Assembly (NCBI RefSeq): GCF_041276405.1
Contig: NZ_JBGGGT010000002.1
Location: 3,776,501-3,840,500 of the forward strand
From: Microvirga sp. TS319
GTDB lineage: Bacteria > Pseudomonadota > Alphaproteobacteria > Rhizobiales > Beijerinckiaceae
Length of the DNA: 64,000 nt
Direction of reading: 5' to 3'
Numbering within the stretch: position 1 is the first letter of the stretch; every line of letters starts with the position of its first letter. Of the stretch, positions 8,990 through 16,391 are shown one piece after another. Both the position numbers and the translations under genes were made by a program. Under the pieces are notes generated by a model that ran no database searches, had not been told where the DNA came from, and saw nothing but the letters and a program-made list of their open reading frames with translations.

Positions 8990-9029
8990 CCCTGAACCGA
9001 CCAGCTCATCAAGGTATGCCACGATTGCG

Positions 9030-9047
9030 GATCACCCACGGGTGATC
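9030..9047 (+). promoter_or_regulatory. intra-operon hairpin after the binding-protein gene
   Basis: GATCACCC-AC-GGGTGATC is a perfect 8-bp inverted repeat 41 bases after the binding-protein stop, and there is no T tract. It could stabilise the upstream mRNA against 3' decay and so raise binding protein over permease. It is unlikely to be a full terminator. Confidence 0.5.
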
Positions 9048-9096
9048 TGAAATCCTCCCAATTGGATCTGCTCGGCGCGAGCGCTCCGGAATCATT

Positions 9097-10059
9097 GTGA
9101 AACGCCTCGTCCTCGCTACGGCCATGCTTATTGTCCTGGGGCTGATCAGCCTGCTGATCGGCGTCGGCGATGTATCGCTGTCCGCACTTTTCTCACCGCA
9201 GGAGGGGCAACAAGCCGCCCAGATCCTGCTGATCTCCCGAATCCCCAGGACCCTGGCTCTCATCCTGGCCGGGACGGCCATGGCGGTGGCCGGGACGATC
9301 ATGCAGATGCTGACCCGCAACAGGTTCGTTGAACCATCCACTGCAGGGACGGTCGAGTCCGCAAGTCTCGGCCTCCTCGTCGTCACTCTGTTCGCACCGG
9401 AAGCGCCGGTCCTTGTGAAGATGCTGGTCGCTTCCGGATTTGCGCTTGCAGGGACAGCTCTGTTCCTGCGCATCCTCAAACGTGTGCCCCTCCGCTCCGT
9501 AATGACCGTACCGCTCGTCGGCATCATGTTGGGCGGAATCGTCGGCGCGATCACCACGTTCTTCGCCTACAGGTTCGATCTGCTGCAATCGGTGAATGCC
9601 TGGACCACCGGCGACTTCTCCGGCGTTCTGCGTGGTCGGTACGAGCTGCTCTGGGTTGCGTCCGCCTTGACGATCTTCGCCTATCTCGCTGCCGACCGAT
9701 TGACACTGGCCGGGATGGGGCGGGACTTCGCCACCAATCTGGGCTTGCGCTACCGCAGCATCGTATCGCTGGGCCTCGTCATCGTCGCAATGGTGACGGC
9801 CACTATCGTCGTGACCGTCGGCATGCTGCCGTTCCTCGGCCTGATCGTTCCGAATATCGTCAGTCTGGTGATCGGAGACAACATGCGGCGCTCGCTGCCC
9901 TGGGTCGCCCTCTTGGGAGCGGGCCTCGTCCTGATCTGCGACATTGTCGGGCGATTGGCATACTACCCTTACGAGATTCCGATCGGAACCGTCATGGGCA
10001 TCGTCGGCAGCGGCTTGTTCCTGTTTCTCTTGCTTCGGGGGCGCGAACGCCTTGCGTGA
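9097..10059 (+). CDS. ferric-siderophore ABC permease, first subunit (FecCD family)
   Basis: This 320-residue membrane protein has about nine hydrophobic segments and FecCD landmarks: ISRIPRTLALILAGTAMAVAG near the N-terminus, the ATPase-coupling region LGLRYRS and the GLIVPNIV block. It pairs with the second permease encoded next to form the heterodimeric channel. The start is GTG at 9097. The 3' end overlaps the TTG start of the next gene, so expression is coupled. It most resembles CeuB/FatD-type subunits. Confidence 0.9.
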   Translation: MKRLVLATAMLIVLGLISLLIGVGDVSLSALFSPQEGQQAAQILLISRIPRTLALILAGTAMAVAGTIMQMLTRNRFVEPSTAGTVESASLGLLVVTLFAPEAPVLVKMLVASGFALAGTALFLRILKRVPLRSVMTVPLVGIMLGGIVGAITTFFAYRFDLLQSVNAWTTGDFSGVLRGRYELLWVASALTIFAYLAADRLTLAGMGRDFATNLGLRYRSIVSLGLVIVAMVTATIVVTVGMLPFLGLIVPNIVSLVIGDNMRRSLPWVALLGAGLVLICDIVGRLAYYPYEIPIGTVMGIVGSGLFLFLLLRGRERLA

Positions 10060-11011
10060 ACAAAGAAAGCCTGCCCGCATTTGCCTGATCCTCGCCGCGA
10101 TGGCGATCGGCGTGATCGTGCTGTTCATGACACTGAATGCGAAAGGGCGCTGGGACTTCATCCTGGCTTTTCGCGGCATGAAGGTCGTAGCGATGATTCT
10201 GGTCGCCTACGCCATTGCAGTCTCGACCGTTCTCTTTCAGACGGTGAGCCACAACCGGATCCTGACGCCTTCCATCATGGGTTTCGATGCGCTTTATGTC
10301 CTCATCCAGACAAGCCTGATCTTCACGATCGGCTCCGCTCATGTGGCGGCCTTGGACCCTCGCCTGCTCTTCGTATGCGAAGTCGCCGCAATGGTGGCGT
10401 TCTCAAGCCTTCTCTATCGCTGGCTCTTTTCGGGCAGCAGTCGCAGCCTTCATCTGCTGGTACTGGTGGGGATCGTCTTCGGCGTTCTGTTTCGCAGTCT
10501 CTCCGGCTTCATGCAACGGATCATCGATCCCAACGAATTCGTGCTTCTCCAGGACCGCCTGTTTGCGAACTTCAATAATGTCGAGAGCAATCTTCTCGGC
10601 GTGTCGGCCGCTGCAGTTCTTATCGTATCAATCATCGGATGGCGACTCATCCCCGTCTATGACGTATTGGCCCTTGGCCGTGAGGCTGCCATCAACCTGG
10701 GTGTCGATCACAACCGAGGGACGACGGTCGTCCTTGTTCTTGTGGCGGTCCTCGTTTCGGTATCGACCGCCCTGGTGGGACCTGTGACCTTCTTCGGGCT
10801 TCTGGTCGCCAATCTCGCCTATCCTCTGGCGGGAACGTACAGACATCGGTTCGTGCTGCCGATCGCAGCACTGCTCGCTGTGATCGTTCTCGTCGGTGGT
10901 CAGCTCATCCTTGAGCGGGTCTTCGCGTTTGATACTGCCTTGAGCATCGTTATCGAATTTCTGGGCGGGATCGCCTTCCTGGCCCTCCTGATCAGAGGAT
11001 CTTCCCGTTGA
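10052..11011 (+). CDS. ferric-siderophore ABC permease, second subunit (FecCD family)
   Basis: This 319-residue integral membrane protein is the partner of the preceding permease. It contains HNRILTPSIMGFDALYVLIQT, the coupling segment INLGVDHNR and the PVTFFGLLVANLAYPLAG block of FecCD permeases. I chose TTG at 10052, which overlaps the stop of the previous gene by 8 bases and follows GGGGGCGCGAACGCC. The longer open frame to 9944 begins inside the first permease and codes for a non-hydrophobic stretch not seen in the family. It resembles CeuC/FatC-type subunits. Confidence 0.88.
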   Translation: MREQRKPARICLILAAMAIGVIVLFMTLNAKGRWDFILAFRGMKVVAMILVAYAIAVSTVLFQTVSHNRILTPSIMGFDALYVLIQTSLIFTIGSAHVAALDPRLLFVCEVAAMVAFSSLLYRWLFSGSSRSLHLLVLVGIVFGVLFRSLSGFMQRIIDPNEFVLLQDRLFANFNNVESNLLGVSAAAVLIVSIIGWRLIPVYDVLALGREAAINLGVDHNRGTTVVLVLVAVLVSVSTALVGPVTFFGLLVANLAYPLAGTYRHRFVLPIAALLAVIVLVGGQLILERVFAFDTALSIVIEFLGGIAFLALLIRGSSR

Positions 11012-11766
11012 TCGAGATCTCCAACATCCGAAAGAGCTACGGCGACTCCATCGTCGTGCGGGACGTATCGCTGCAGATCCCGCGCCGCGGCATCACGTCT
11101 ATTATCGGTCCGAACGGTGCCGGCAAGTCCACGCTCCTGTCGATGATCAGCCGGCTTGCGCCTATGACATCCGGAACGGTCCGGGTTGATGGTCTCGACG
11201 TGACCAAGACCCCTTCGGATGTCTTGGCGAAGCGTCTGTCCATCCTCAGGCAGGACAATCGCGTCGGCTCGCGGCTGACGGTCCAGGACTTGGTCGAGTT
11301 CGGCCGCTATCCCTATTCGAAGGGCCGCCTGACGGCCGAAGACCGCGCTCATGTGGACAAGGCGATCGGCTTTCTTGGGCTAGAAGGTCTCGCCGGCCGT
11401 TTCCTGGACGAATTGTCGGGCGGACAGCGCCAGCGCGCCTATGTGGCCATGGTGCTCTGCCAGGACACGGACTACGTTCTCTTCGACGAGCCCCTGAACA
11501 ATCTCGACATGAAGCATGCGGTCGGAATGATGAAGCTTCTGCGTCAAGCGGCCGACATCCTCAGCAAGACCATCGTGCTCGTTCTTCACGACATCAACTT
11601 CGCCTCCTGCTACTCGGACTACATCGTGGCCATGCGCGATGGATCCGTCATCCGGCACGGCTCACCCCGCGAGATCATGACAAGCGAAGCAATCCGCGAG
11701 ATCTATGAGATGGATGTCGAAGTGCAGGAGGTTCAGGGGCGCAGGATCTCGATCTACTATACCTGA
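11008..11766 (+). CDS. ferric-siderophore ABC transporter ATPase (FecE/FepC-like)
   Basis: This 252-residue ATPase has Walker A GPNGAGKST, signature LSGGQRQRA, Walker B YVLFDEPLNNLDM and the switch His in VLHDINFAS. It powers the two preceding permeases. The TTG start at 11008 overlaps the permease stop in a 4-base TTGA, with GAGGA upstream. It is the last gene of the iron locus; the next gene lies on the opposite strand 88 bases on. The short gap 11767-11853 holds no strong terminator hairpin that I can see. Confidence 0.92.
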   Translation: MIEISNIRKSYGDSIVVRDVSLQIPRRGITSIIGPNGAGKSTLLSMISRLAPMTSGTVRVDGLDVTKTPSDVLAKRLSILRQDNRVGSRLTVQDLVEFGRYPYSKGRLTAEDRAHVDKAIGFLGLEGLAGRFLDELSGGQRQRAYVAMVLCQDTDYVLFDEPLNNLDMKHAVGMMKLLRQAADILSKTIVLVLHDINFASCYSDYIVAMRDGSVIRHGSPREIMTSEAIREIYEMDVEVQEVQGRRISIYYT

Positions 11767-11853
11767 TAGCAGGAAGTTTCCGACTTCATCACGACACCAT
11801 GCCTCGTCGATGGGATGCGGAAGAGGTTTACTCTTTGAAAGGCACACCTCGCT

Positions 11854-12945
11854 TCATTCATTATCGGCGAGAATGGCAGCGATTACGGCATCCGTGACCT
11901 GACGTGTCGTCGCGGCTCCTCCAAGATCGGGCGTATGGAGACCCTGATCTGCCGTGACCCGCTCGATGGCTCTCATGAGGCGGTCGGCGGCGGCCTTTTC
12001 TCCAAGATGCTCCAGCATCATGGTCGCCGACCAGAACGTCCCGATCGGATTGGCAATCCCTTTCCCCGTGATATCGAACGCAGAGCCATGGATCGGCTCG
12101 AACATCGATGGGAATCTCCGCTCGGGGTTGAGATTTGCCGTCGGCGCAATGCCGAGCGAGCCCGCGAGAGCGGCCGCGAGGTCGGACAGGATGTCGGCCT
12201 GCAGATTGGTCGCCACGATGGTATCGAGGGTCCAGGGTTTGAGCGTCATGCGCATCGTCATGGCGTCGACGAGCATCTTGTCCCAGGTCACATCAGGATA
12301 ATCCGCCGCAACCTCGGCGGCAATTTCATCCCACATGACCATGCCATGCCGCTGTGCATTCGACTTCGTGACGACCGTCAGGAGCTTGCGCGGACGGGAA
12401 CGGGCCAGCTCGAACGCAAATCGCATGATCCGCGTAACGCCGGCCCGCGTGAAGATCGTCACCTCCGTAGCGACCTCTTCCGGCAATCCTCGGTGTGACC
12501 GCCCGCCCTGACCAGCGTACTCACCCTCCGAATTCTCGCGGACGATAACCCAGTCGAGATCCTTTGATCCGACATTCCGCAATGGTCCTTCGATGCCCGG
12601 CAGAATTCGGGTCGGGCGCACATTTGCGTACTGGTCGAAGGGCTGGCAGATCGCAAGGCGCAACCCCCAGAGCGTAATATGATCGGGCACGTCGGGAGCG
12701 CCGACAGCACCGAAATAGATTGCATCGAATGGCTTCAGAGTTTCCAGGCCATCCTCCGGCATCATGATCCCATGCCGCTTGTAATAGTCCGATCCCCAGT
12801 CGAAGGCTTCGAAACTGAGCCGGAACGTCCCTTCCCGCTCGGCAAGCGCATGGAGAACCTCAACGCCTGCGGAAATAACCTCCTTGCCGATTCCATCGCC
12901 CGGAATGCTTGCGATTCTATAGTCCTTCACGATCATCTCCCGCAT
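11854..12945 (-). CDS. tartrate/D-malate dehydrogenase-like decarboxylating DH, copy 1
   Basis: This 363-residue enzyme belongs to the isocitrate/isopropylmalate dehydrogenase superfamily. It has the cofactor-end motif SIPGDGIGKEV, substrate Arg residues (NVRPTRILPG), VRENSEGEYAGQGG and the metal-site region NLQADILSDLAAALAG. In most members the last reads NLFGDILSD, so the QA pair is unusual. Family members oxidise and decarboxylate (2R,3S)-hydroxydicarboxylates with NAD+ and Mn2+/Mg2+. Closest in type are tartrate and D-malate dehydrogenases. GAGG lies 7 bases before the ATG at 12945. It follows copy 2 and the PdxA-like gene in the same direction, probably as one operon. Confidence 0.85.
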   Translation of the reverse strand: MREMIVKDYRIASIPGDGIGKEVISAGVEVLHALAEREGTFRLSFEAFDWGSDYYKRHGIMMPEDGLETLKPFDAIYFGAVGAPDVPDHITLWGLRLAICQPFDQYANVRPTRILPGIEGPLRNVGSKDLDWVIVRENSEGEYAGQGGRSHRGLPEEVATEVTIFTRAGVTRIMRFAFELARSRPRKLLTVVTKSNAQRHGMVMWDEIAAEVAADYPDVTWDKMLVDAMTMRMTLKPWTLDTIVATNLQADILSDLAAALAGSLGIAPTANLNPERRFPSMFEPIHGSAFDITGKGIANPIGTFWSATMMLEHLGEKAAADRLMRAIERVTADQGLHTPDLGGAATTRQVTDAVIAAILADNE

Positions 12946-12994
12946 GGGTTGGCCTCAGCCACCCAGCCCAACGTTTCTTCTTTGCACCGCATCT

Positions 12995-14077
12995 TCAGCT
13001 GAGCGCCTCAGCAACGGCCTTTCCGGTCGTCTCGGTATCCGCGTTTCCTCCGAGGTCACGCGTCCGGAGCGTCCGTTCGCTCAGGGTGCTCTCGATGGCT
13101 CTCACAATGGCAGCAGCAGCTTCGCTTTCTCCAAGATGCTCAAGCATCATCGCACCTGCCCAGATCTGGCCGATGGGGTTTGCGATCCCCTGCCCTGCAA
13201 TATCCGGGGCCGATCCGTGAACGGGCTCGAAGAGAGATGGAAAATGACCAGGAGGATTGATGTTGCCCGAGGGTGCAATGCCGATCGTTCCGGTACAGGC
13301 AGGCCCGAGATCGGACAGAATATCGCCAAAGAGGTTGGAAGCGACAACGACGTCGAACCAGTCAGGATGCAGAACGAAATGGGCGGTCAGAATATCGATA
13401 TGATATTTGTCCCATTTGACATCCGGGTAGTTCCTGGCCATGGCCTCGACGCGATCGTCCCAGTACGGCATGGTGATCGAGATGCCATTCGATTTCGTAG
13501 CCGACGTCAAATGCTTCTTGGGCCGCTTCTGGGCCAGGTCGAACGCGAATTGCAGGACCCGGTCGACGCCGATGCGCGTCATGACGGTCTCCTGGATGAC
13601 CACTTCACGCTCCGTGCCCGGGAACATTTTTCCCCCGATAGAGGAATACTCGCCCTCCGTATTCTCGCGGACGACCCAGAAGTCGATGTCGCCGGGCTTG
13701 CGATTTGCAAGCGGCGTAGGAACGCCAGGCATCAGGCGCACGGGGCGCAGGTTGATATACTGGTCGAACTCGCGCCGGAACTGAAGCAGCGAGCCCCAGA
13801 GCGAGATGTGATCCGGGATCTTGTCCGGCCAACCGACGGCCCCGAAGAAGATGGCGTCGTGATTGCCGATCTGCTCCTTCCAATCCTCCGGCAGCATGTG
13901 ACCATGCTTGGCGTAGTAATCGTAGGATGAGAAATCGAAGTGATCGAGTTGCAGGTCGAATCCGAACTTCGACGCTGCGACCTCCAGCACGCGCACGCCT
14001 TCCGGGACGACCTCCTTGCCGATGCCGTCTCCCGGAATGACGGCCAACCGGTACTTCCTCTTCTGTTCCAGAGACAT
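12995..14077 (-). CDS. tartrate dehydrogenase/decarboxylase-like protein, copy 2
   Basis: This 360-residue paralogue keeps the canonical motifs: VIPGDGIGKEV, INLRPVRLMPG, VVRENTEGEYSSIGG and NLFGDILSDLGPACTG, followed by HGSAPDIAGQGIANP. These match TtuC/DmlA-type enzymes acting on tartrate or D-malate with NAD+. I start at ATG 14077 (MSLEQKRKY). The 17 extra residues back to 14128 are unlike the family. It lies 49 bases upstream of copy 1 and 109 bases downstream of the PdxA-like gene. Of the three paralogues in the island it is the least divergent and so the safest functional call. Confidence 0.88.
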   Translation of the reverse strand: MSLEQKRKYRLAVIPGDGIGKEVVPEGVRVLEVAASKFGFDLQLDHFDFSSYDYYAKHGHMLPEDWKEQIGNHDAIFFGAVGWPDKIPDHISLWGSLLQFRREFDQYINLRPVRLMPGVPTPLANRKPGDIDFWVVRENTEGEYSSIGGKMFPGTEREVVIQETVMTRIGVDRVLQFAFDLAQKRPKKHLTSATKSNGISITMPYWDDRVEAMARNYPDVKWDKYHIDILTAHFVLHPDWFDVVVASNLFGDILSDLGPACTGTIGIAPSGNINPPGHFPSLFEPVHGSAPDIAGQGIANPIGQIWAGAMMLEHLGESEAAAAIVRAIESTLSERTLRTRDLGGNADTETTGKAVAEALS

Positions 14078-14159
14078 CGCTGACACCTGTGAAGCGCTTA
14101 ATACTTTGCTTTTCGGGCACTCGACCAAAGCATGACGATCCTGCCGAGGCCCGTTCGAT

Positions 14160-14201
14160 CAGGCCGCCATCATCAGGCCGCCATCATCAGGCCGCCATCT
14201 T
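14160..14201. repeat. three tandem 14-bp units at the PdxA-like stop codon
   Basis: CAGGCCGCCATCAT is present three times in a row (the third ends CTT). On the minus strand the unit reads ATGATGGCGGCCTG, and the PdxA-like gene ends inside the array with its TGA at 14187-14189. The unit is not a multiple of 3, so copy-number change would alter only the tail. Confidence 0.85.
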
Positions 14202-15224
14202 GGCCTTTTCGGCTCCCGCCAGCCTTGCAGCAAGGCGCACGGCATTCTCCAATGCGCCGGTGGAGGCAATGCCCTTGCCGACGATGTCGAACGCGGTTCC
14301 ATGTGCCGGGGTCGTGAAGACCGCCCCAAGCCCGGCCGTGACCGTGACGCCCCGGTTGAAACCGCGCAGCTTCGTCGCGATCTGCCCCTGATCGTGGTAC
14401 ATGGCGACAACTCCATCATACTCGCCCGCAAACGCCTTCAGGTAAACCGTGTCGGCGGGAAACGGACCCCGGCAGTCGATTCCGCTCTGCGCGGCGGCGG
14501 CTACCGCGGGAGCGATGATCTCGATCTCCTCGGTTCCGAACAGTCCTCCCTCCCCGGCATGCGGATTGAGCGCCGCGACAGCCAAGCGCGGCTTCGCGAT
14601 GCCCGCCCGCCTCATGGTACGGTCGGCCAGTTGGATGGCGTCCGTGATGCTCTGGGCGTTGATCTGCTCGATGGCCTGCCGCAGAGAGACATGGGATGTC
14701 ACCCGCGACATCCATTGATCGTCGAGGACATTCATCTCGGAGAAATATCCACGGTGATCGAGAAGGTGGGCGAACATCTTGTGCTCGTCCGGAAAGTGCC
14801 ACCCTCCGGCGTGGAGAGCCGCCTTGTTGAGCGGCGCGAAGGTGATAGCGTCCACCTCACCCCGTTGTGACATCGCAATGGCATACGCCAAGGTGTCCCC
14901 TGTCAGGCGGCCCGACTCGGCCGAGACGACACCGCGGGGCAAGCTCGTCGGATCGATGTTCTTGAGATCAACGACAGGGACATCCGGGCAGCTCCAGTCG
15001 ATTTCGGAAACCGATGAAACGGCACGCCAGGACAATGATGCTCCCGCATCTCGCATGCCCTGCTCCAGAACCCGCACGTCTCCGACCACCATGAGGCGAG
15101 CTGCATCGTTCAGGCGTCCATCCGACAGGACGCGAGCGCACTGCTCCGGCCCGATTCCCGTGTAGTCGCCGAGCAGGAGCGCGATTCGGGGCAGTGCCTG
15201 CCCTTCAGTGCTTGATACCGCCAC
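14187..15224 (-). CDS. PdxA-like dehydrogenase (PdxA2 subgroup)
   Basis: This 345-residue protein has the PdxA fold landmarks: LLGDYTGIGPEQ, VTSHVSLRQAIEQI, the metal-binding NPHAGEGGLFGTEE, MYHDQGQIATK and GTAFDIVGKG. PdxA oxidises 4-phosphohydroxy-threonine, while PdxA2-type paralogues act on phosphorylated or diol acids in catabolism. The substrate loop FPDEHKMFAHLL differs from the GHTE of biosynthetic PdxA, and the context is catabolic, so vitamin B6 synthesis is unlikely. The GTG at 15224 has AGGGGAA about 6-9 bases upstream. It is the first gene of a probable operon with the two tartrate-DH-like genes, under the palindrome at 15346. Confidence 0.8.
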   Translation of the reverse strand: MAVSSTEGQALPRIALLLGDYTGIGPEQCARVLSDGRLNDAARLMVVGDVRVLEQGMRDAGASLSWRAVSSVSEIDWSCPDVPVVDLKNIDPTSLPRGVVSAESGRLTGDTLAYAIAMSQRGEVDAITFAPLNKAALHAGGWHFPDEHKMFAHLLDHRGYFSEMNVLDDQWMSRVTSHVSLRQAIEQINAQSITDAIQLADRTMRRAGIAKPRLAVAALNPHAGEGGLFGTEEIEIIAPAVAAAAQSGIDCRGPFPADTVYLKAFAGEYDGVVAMYHDQGQIATKLRGFNRGVTVTAGLGAVFTTPAHGTAFDIVGKGIASTGALENAVRLAARLAGAEKAKMAA

Positions 15225-15345
15225 GTTCAGAGTTCCCCTTACCGATGAGTGCCGCTCAGGGTGAAGCCAATGGAATTCTCGCCCGCCTGGCCACCTGAGG
15301 CATGTACCGGAAGCATGGCAACTCACAGAAAATAGTCAATGGAAG

Positions 15346-15357
15346 ATTGTTGACAAT
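15346..15357. promoter_or_regulatory. candidate GntR operator ATTGTTGACAAT
   Basis: The inverted repeat ATTGT-TG-ACAAT sits in the divergent gap between the PdxA-like gene (122 bp from its start) and the dehalogenase-like gene (51 bp before its ATG). The same motif recurs at 20827, 25716, 26622 and 32777, each next to a promoter of the island. The TTGT..ACAA core fits FCD/FadR-type GntR sites. Confidence 0.7.
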
Positions 15358-15407
15358 TTACGAAATTGGCTCGACGTTTGCGCTGTGTCCAACCTGGATG
15401 ATCAGTG

Positions 15408-16391
15408 ATGAACAGACCTTTGTTCGAGCGGAACGCTTCCATGCCGCCCCTGAGCGCTCATGGCAGCTCGTTGATGGAAGGCTTCACCTACAAGACCATC
15501 GAGACGTCGGGTGCTAAAATCCGCGTTGCCGTCGCGGGAAATGGTCCGCCCCTTCTTCTTCTTCACGGCAATCCGCTGACACATGTGAGCTGGCACAAGA
15601 TCGCTCCAAGCCTCGCGAAGAGTTTCACCGTGGTAGCGCCTGATCTACGCGGCTATGGCGACAGTTCCAAGCCTGACGGCGGCTCGGAGCATGAGGCGTA
15701 TACGTTCCGAGCCATGGGGCAGGACAACTTTGAGGTCATGACCGCCCTGGGCTTCGAGCGTTTTGCCGTTGCCGGCCATGACCGTGGGGCGCGCGTCGCC
15801 TTCCGCATGGCTCTGGACGCTCCGGACAGGATCGAGCGCATCGCCGCCTTGGACATCGTGCCGACGCACCATGTGCTGACCAATGTTACGCTTGGATGGG
15901 GTCTTGAGGCGTATCACTGGTTCTTCATGGCGCAAAAGGCCCCTTTTCCCGAGAAGCTGATCTGCGCCGATCTTGATTATTACATCCACTACAAACTCAA
16001 TAAGAAAGGCGTCGGCCTCGAGATCTTCTCGCCCGAAGCCATGGCCGAGTATGTGCGCTGCACGACGCCTGAACAGATCCATGCGGTTTGTGAGGATTAC
16101 CGTGCGACCGTCACGCTCGACCTCGCCATGGACCAGGCGGATTTCGGCGTGAAGAGCATCTCTTGCCCGGTCCTGGTCCTCTGGGGATCGAACAGTCATT
16201 GCGGCCGCCACTTCAAGCCTCTGGAAGCCTGGGAGCCCTGGGCTCCGGATCTGAGGGGCTGGGCCATTCCCACGGGCCACTACCCTGCAGAGCACAGACC
16301 GGATCTTGTCTATTCCGCATTCTGGACTTTCTTCACGGGAGGCGAGCCGGCACCGTTCAGCGGGCACGTCGAGGAAACTGCGGCGCCGTGA
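15408..16391 (+). CDS. fluoroacetate-dehalogenase-type alpha/beta hydrolase
   Basis: This 327-residue alpha/beta hydrolase carries the full constellation known from fluoroacetate dehalogenases: nucleophile Asp125 in GHDRGAR with Arg126 and Arg129 for the carboxylate, acid Asp149 in ALDIVPT, His170-Trp171 in AYHWFFMA and Tyr231 in CEDYRA for the halide pocket, and His291 in PTGHYPAEH. Spacings of 24 and 45 residues from the nucleophile agree with characterised enzymes as I recall them. The expected reaction is hydrolysis of a haloacetate to glycolate and halide, but some homologues hydrolyse other short acids. The ATG at 15408 follows a GTG; the RBS is weak. It overlaps the rhodanese gene by one base, so the two are co-translated. 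Confidence 0.82.
   Translation: MNRPLFERNASMPPLSAHGSSLMEGFTYKTIETSGAKIRVAVAGNGPPLLLLHGNPLTHVSWHKIAPSLAKSFTVVAPDLRGYGDSSKPDGGSEHEAYTFRAMGQDNFEVMTALGFERFAVAGHDRGARVAFRMALDAPDRIERIAALDIVPTHHVLTNVTLGWGLEAYHWFFMAQKAPFPEKLICADLDYYIHYKLNKKGVGLEIFSPEAMAEYVRCTTPEQIHAVCEDYRATVTLDLAMDQADFGVKSISCPVLVLWGSNSHCGRHFKPLEAWEPWAPDLRGWAIPTGHYPAEHRPDLVYSAFWTFFTGGEPAPFSGHVEETAAP

Noticed and set aside
14160..14201. CRISPR-like array
   Set aside because: The units are contiguous 14-mers without spacers; this is a simple tandem repeat.
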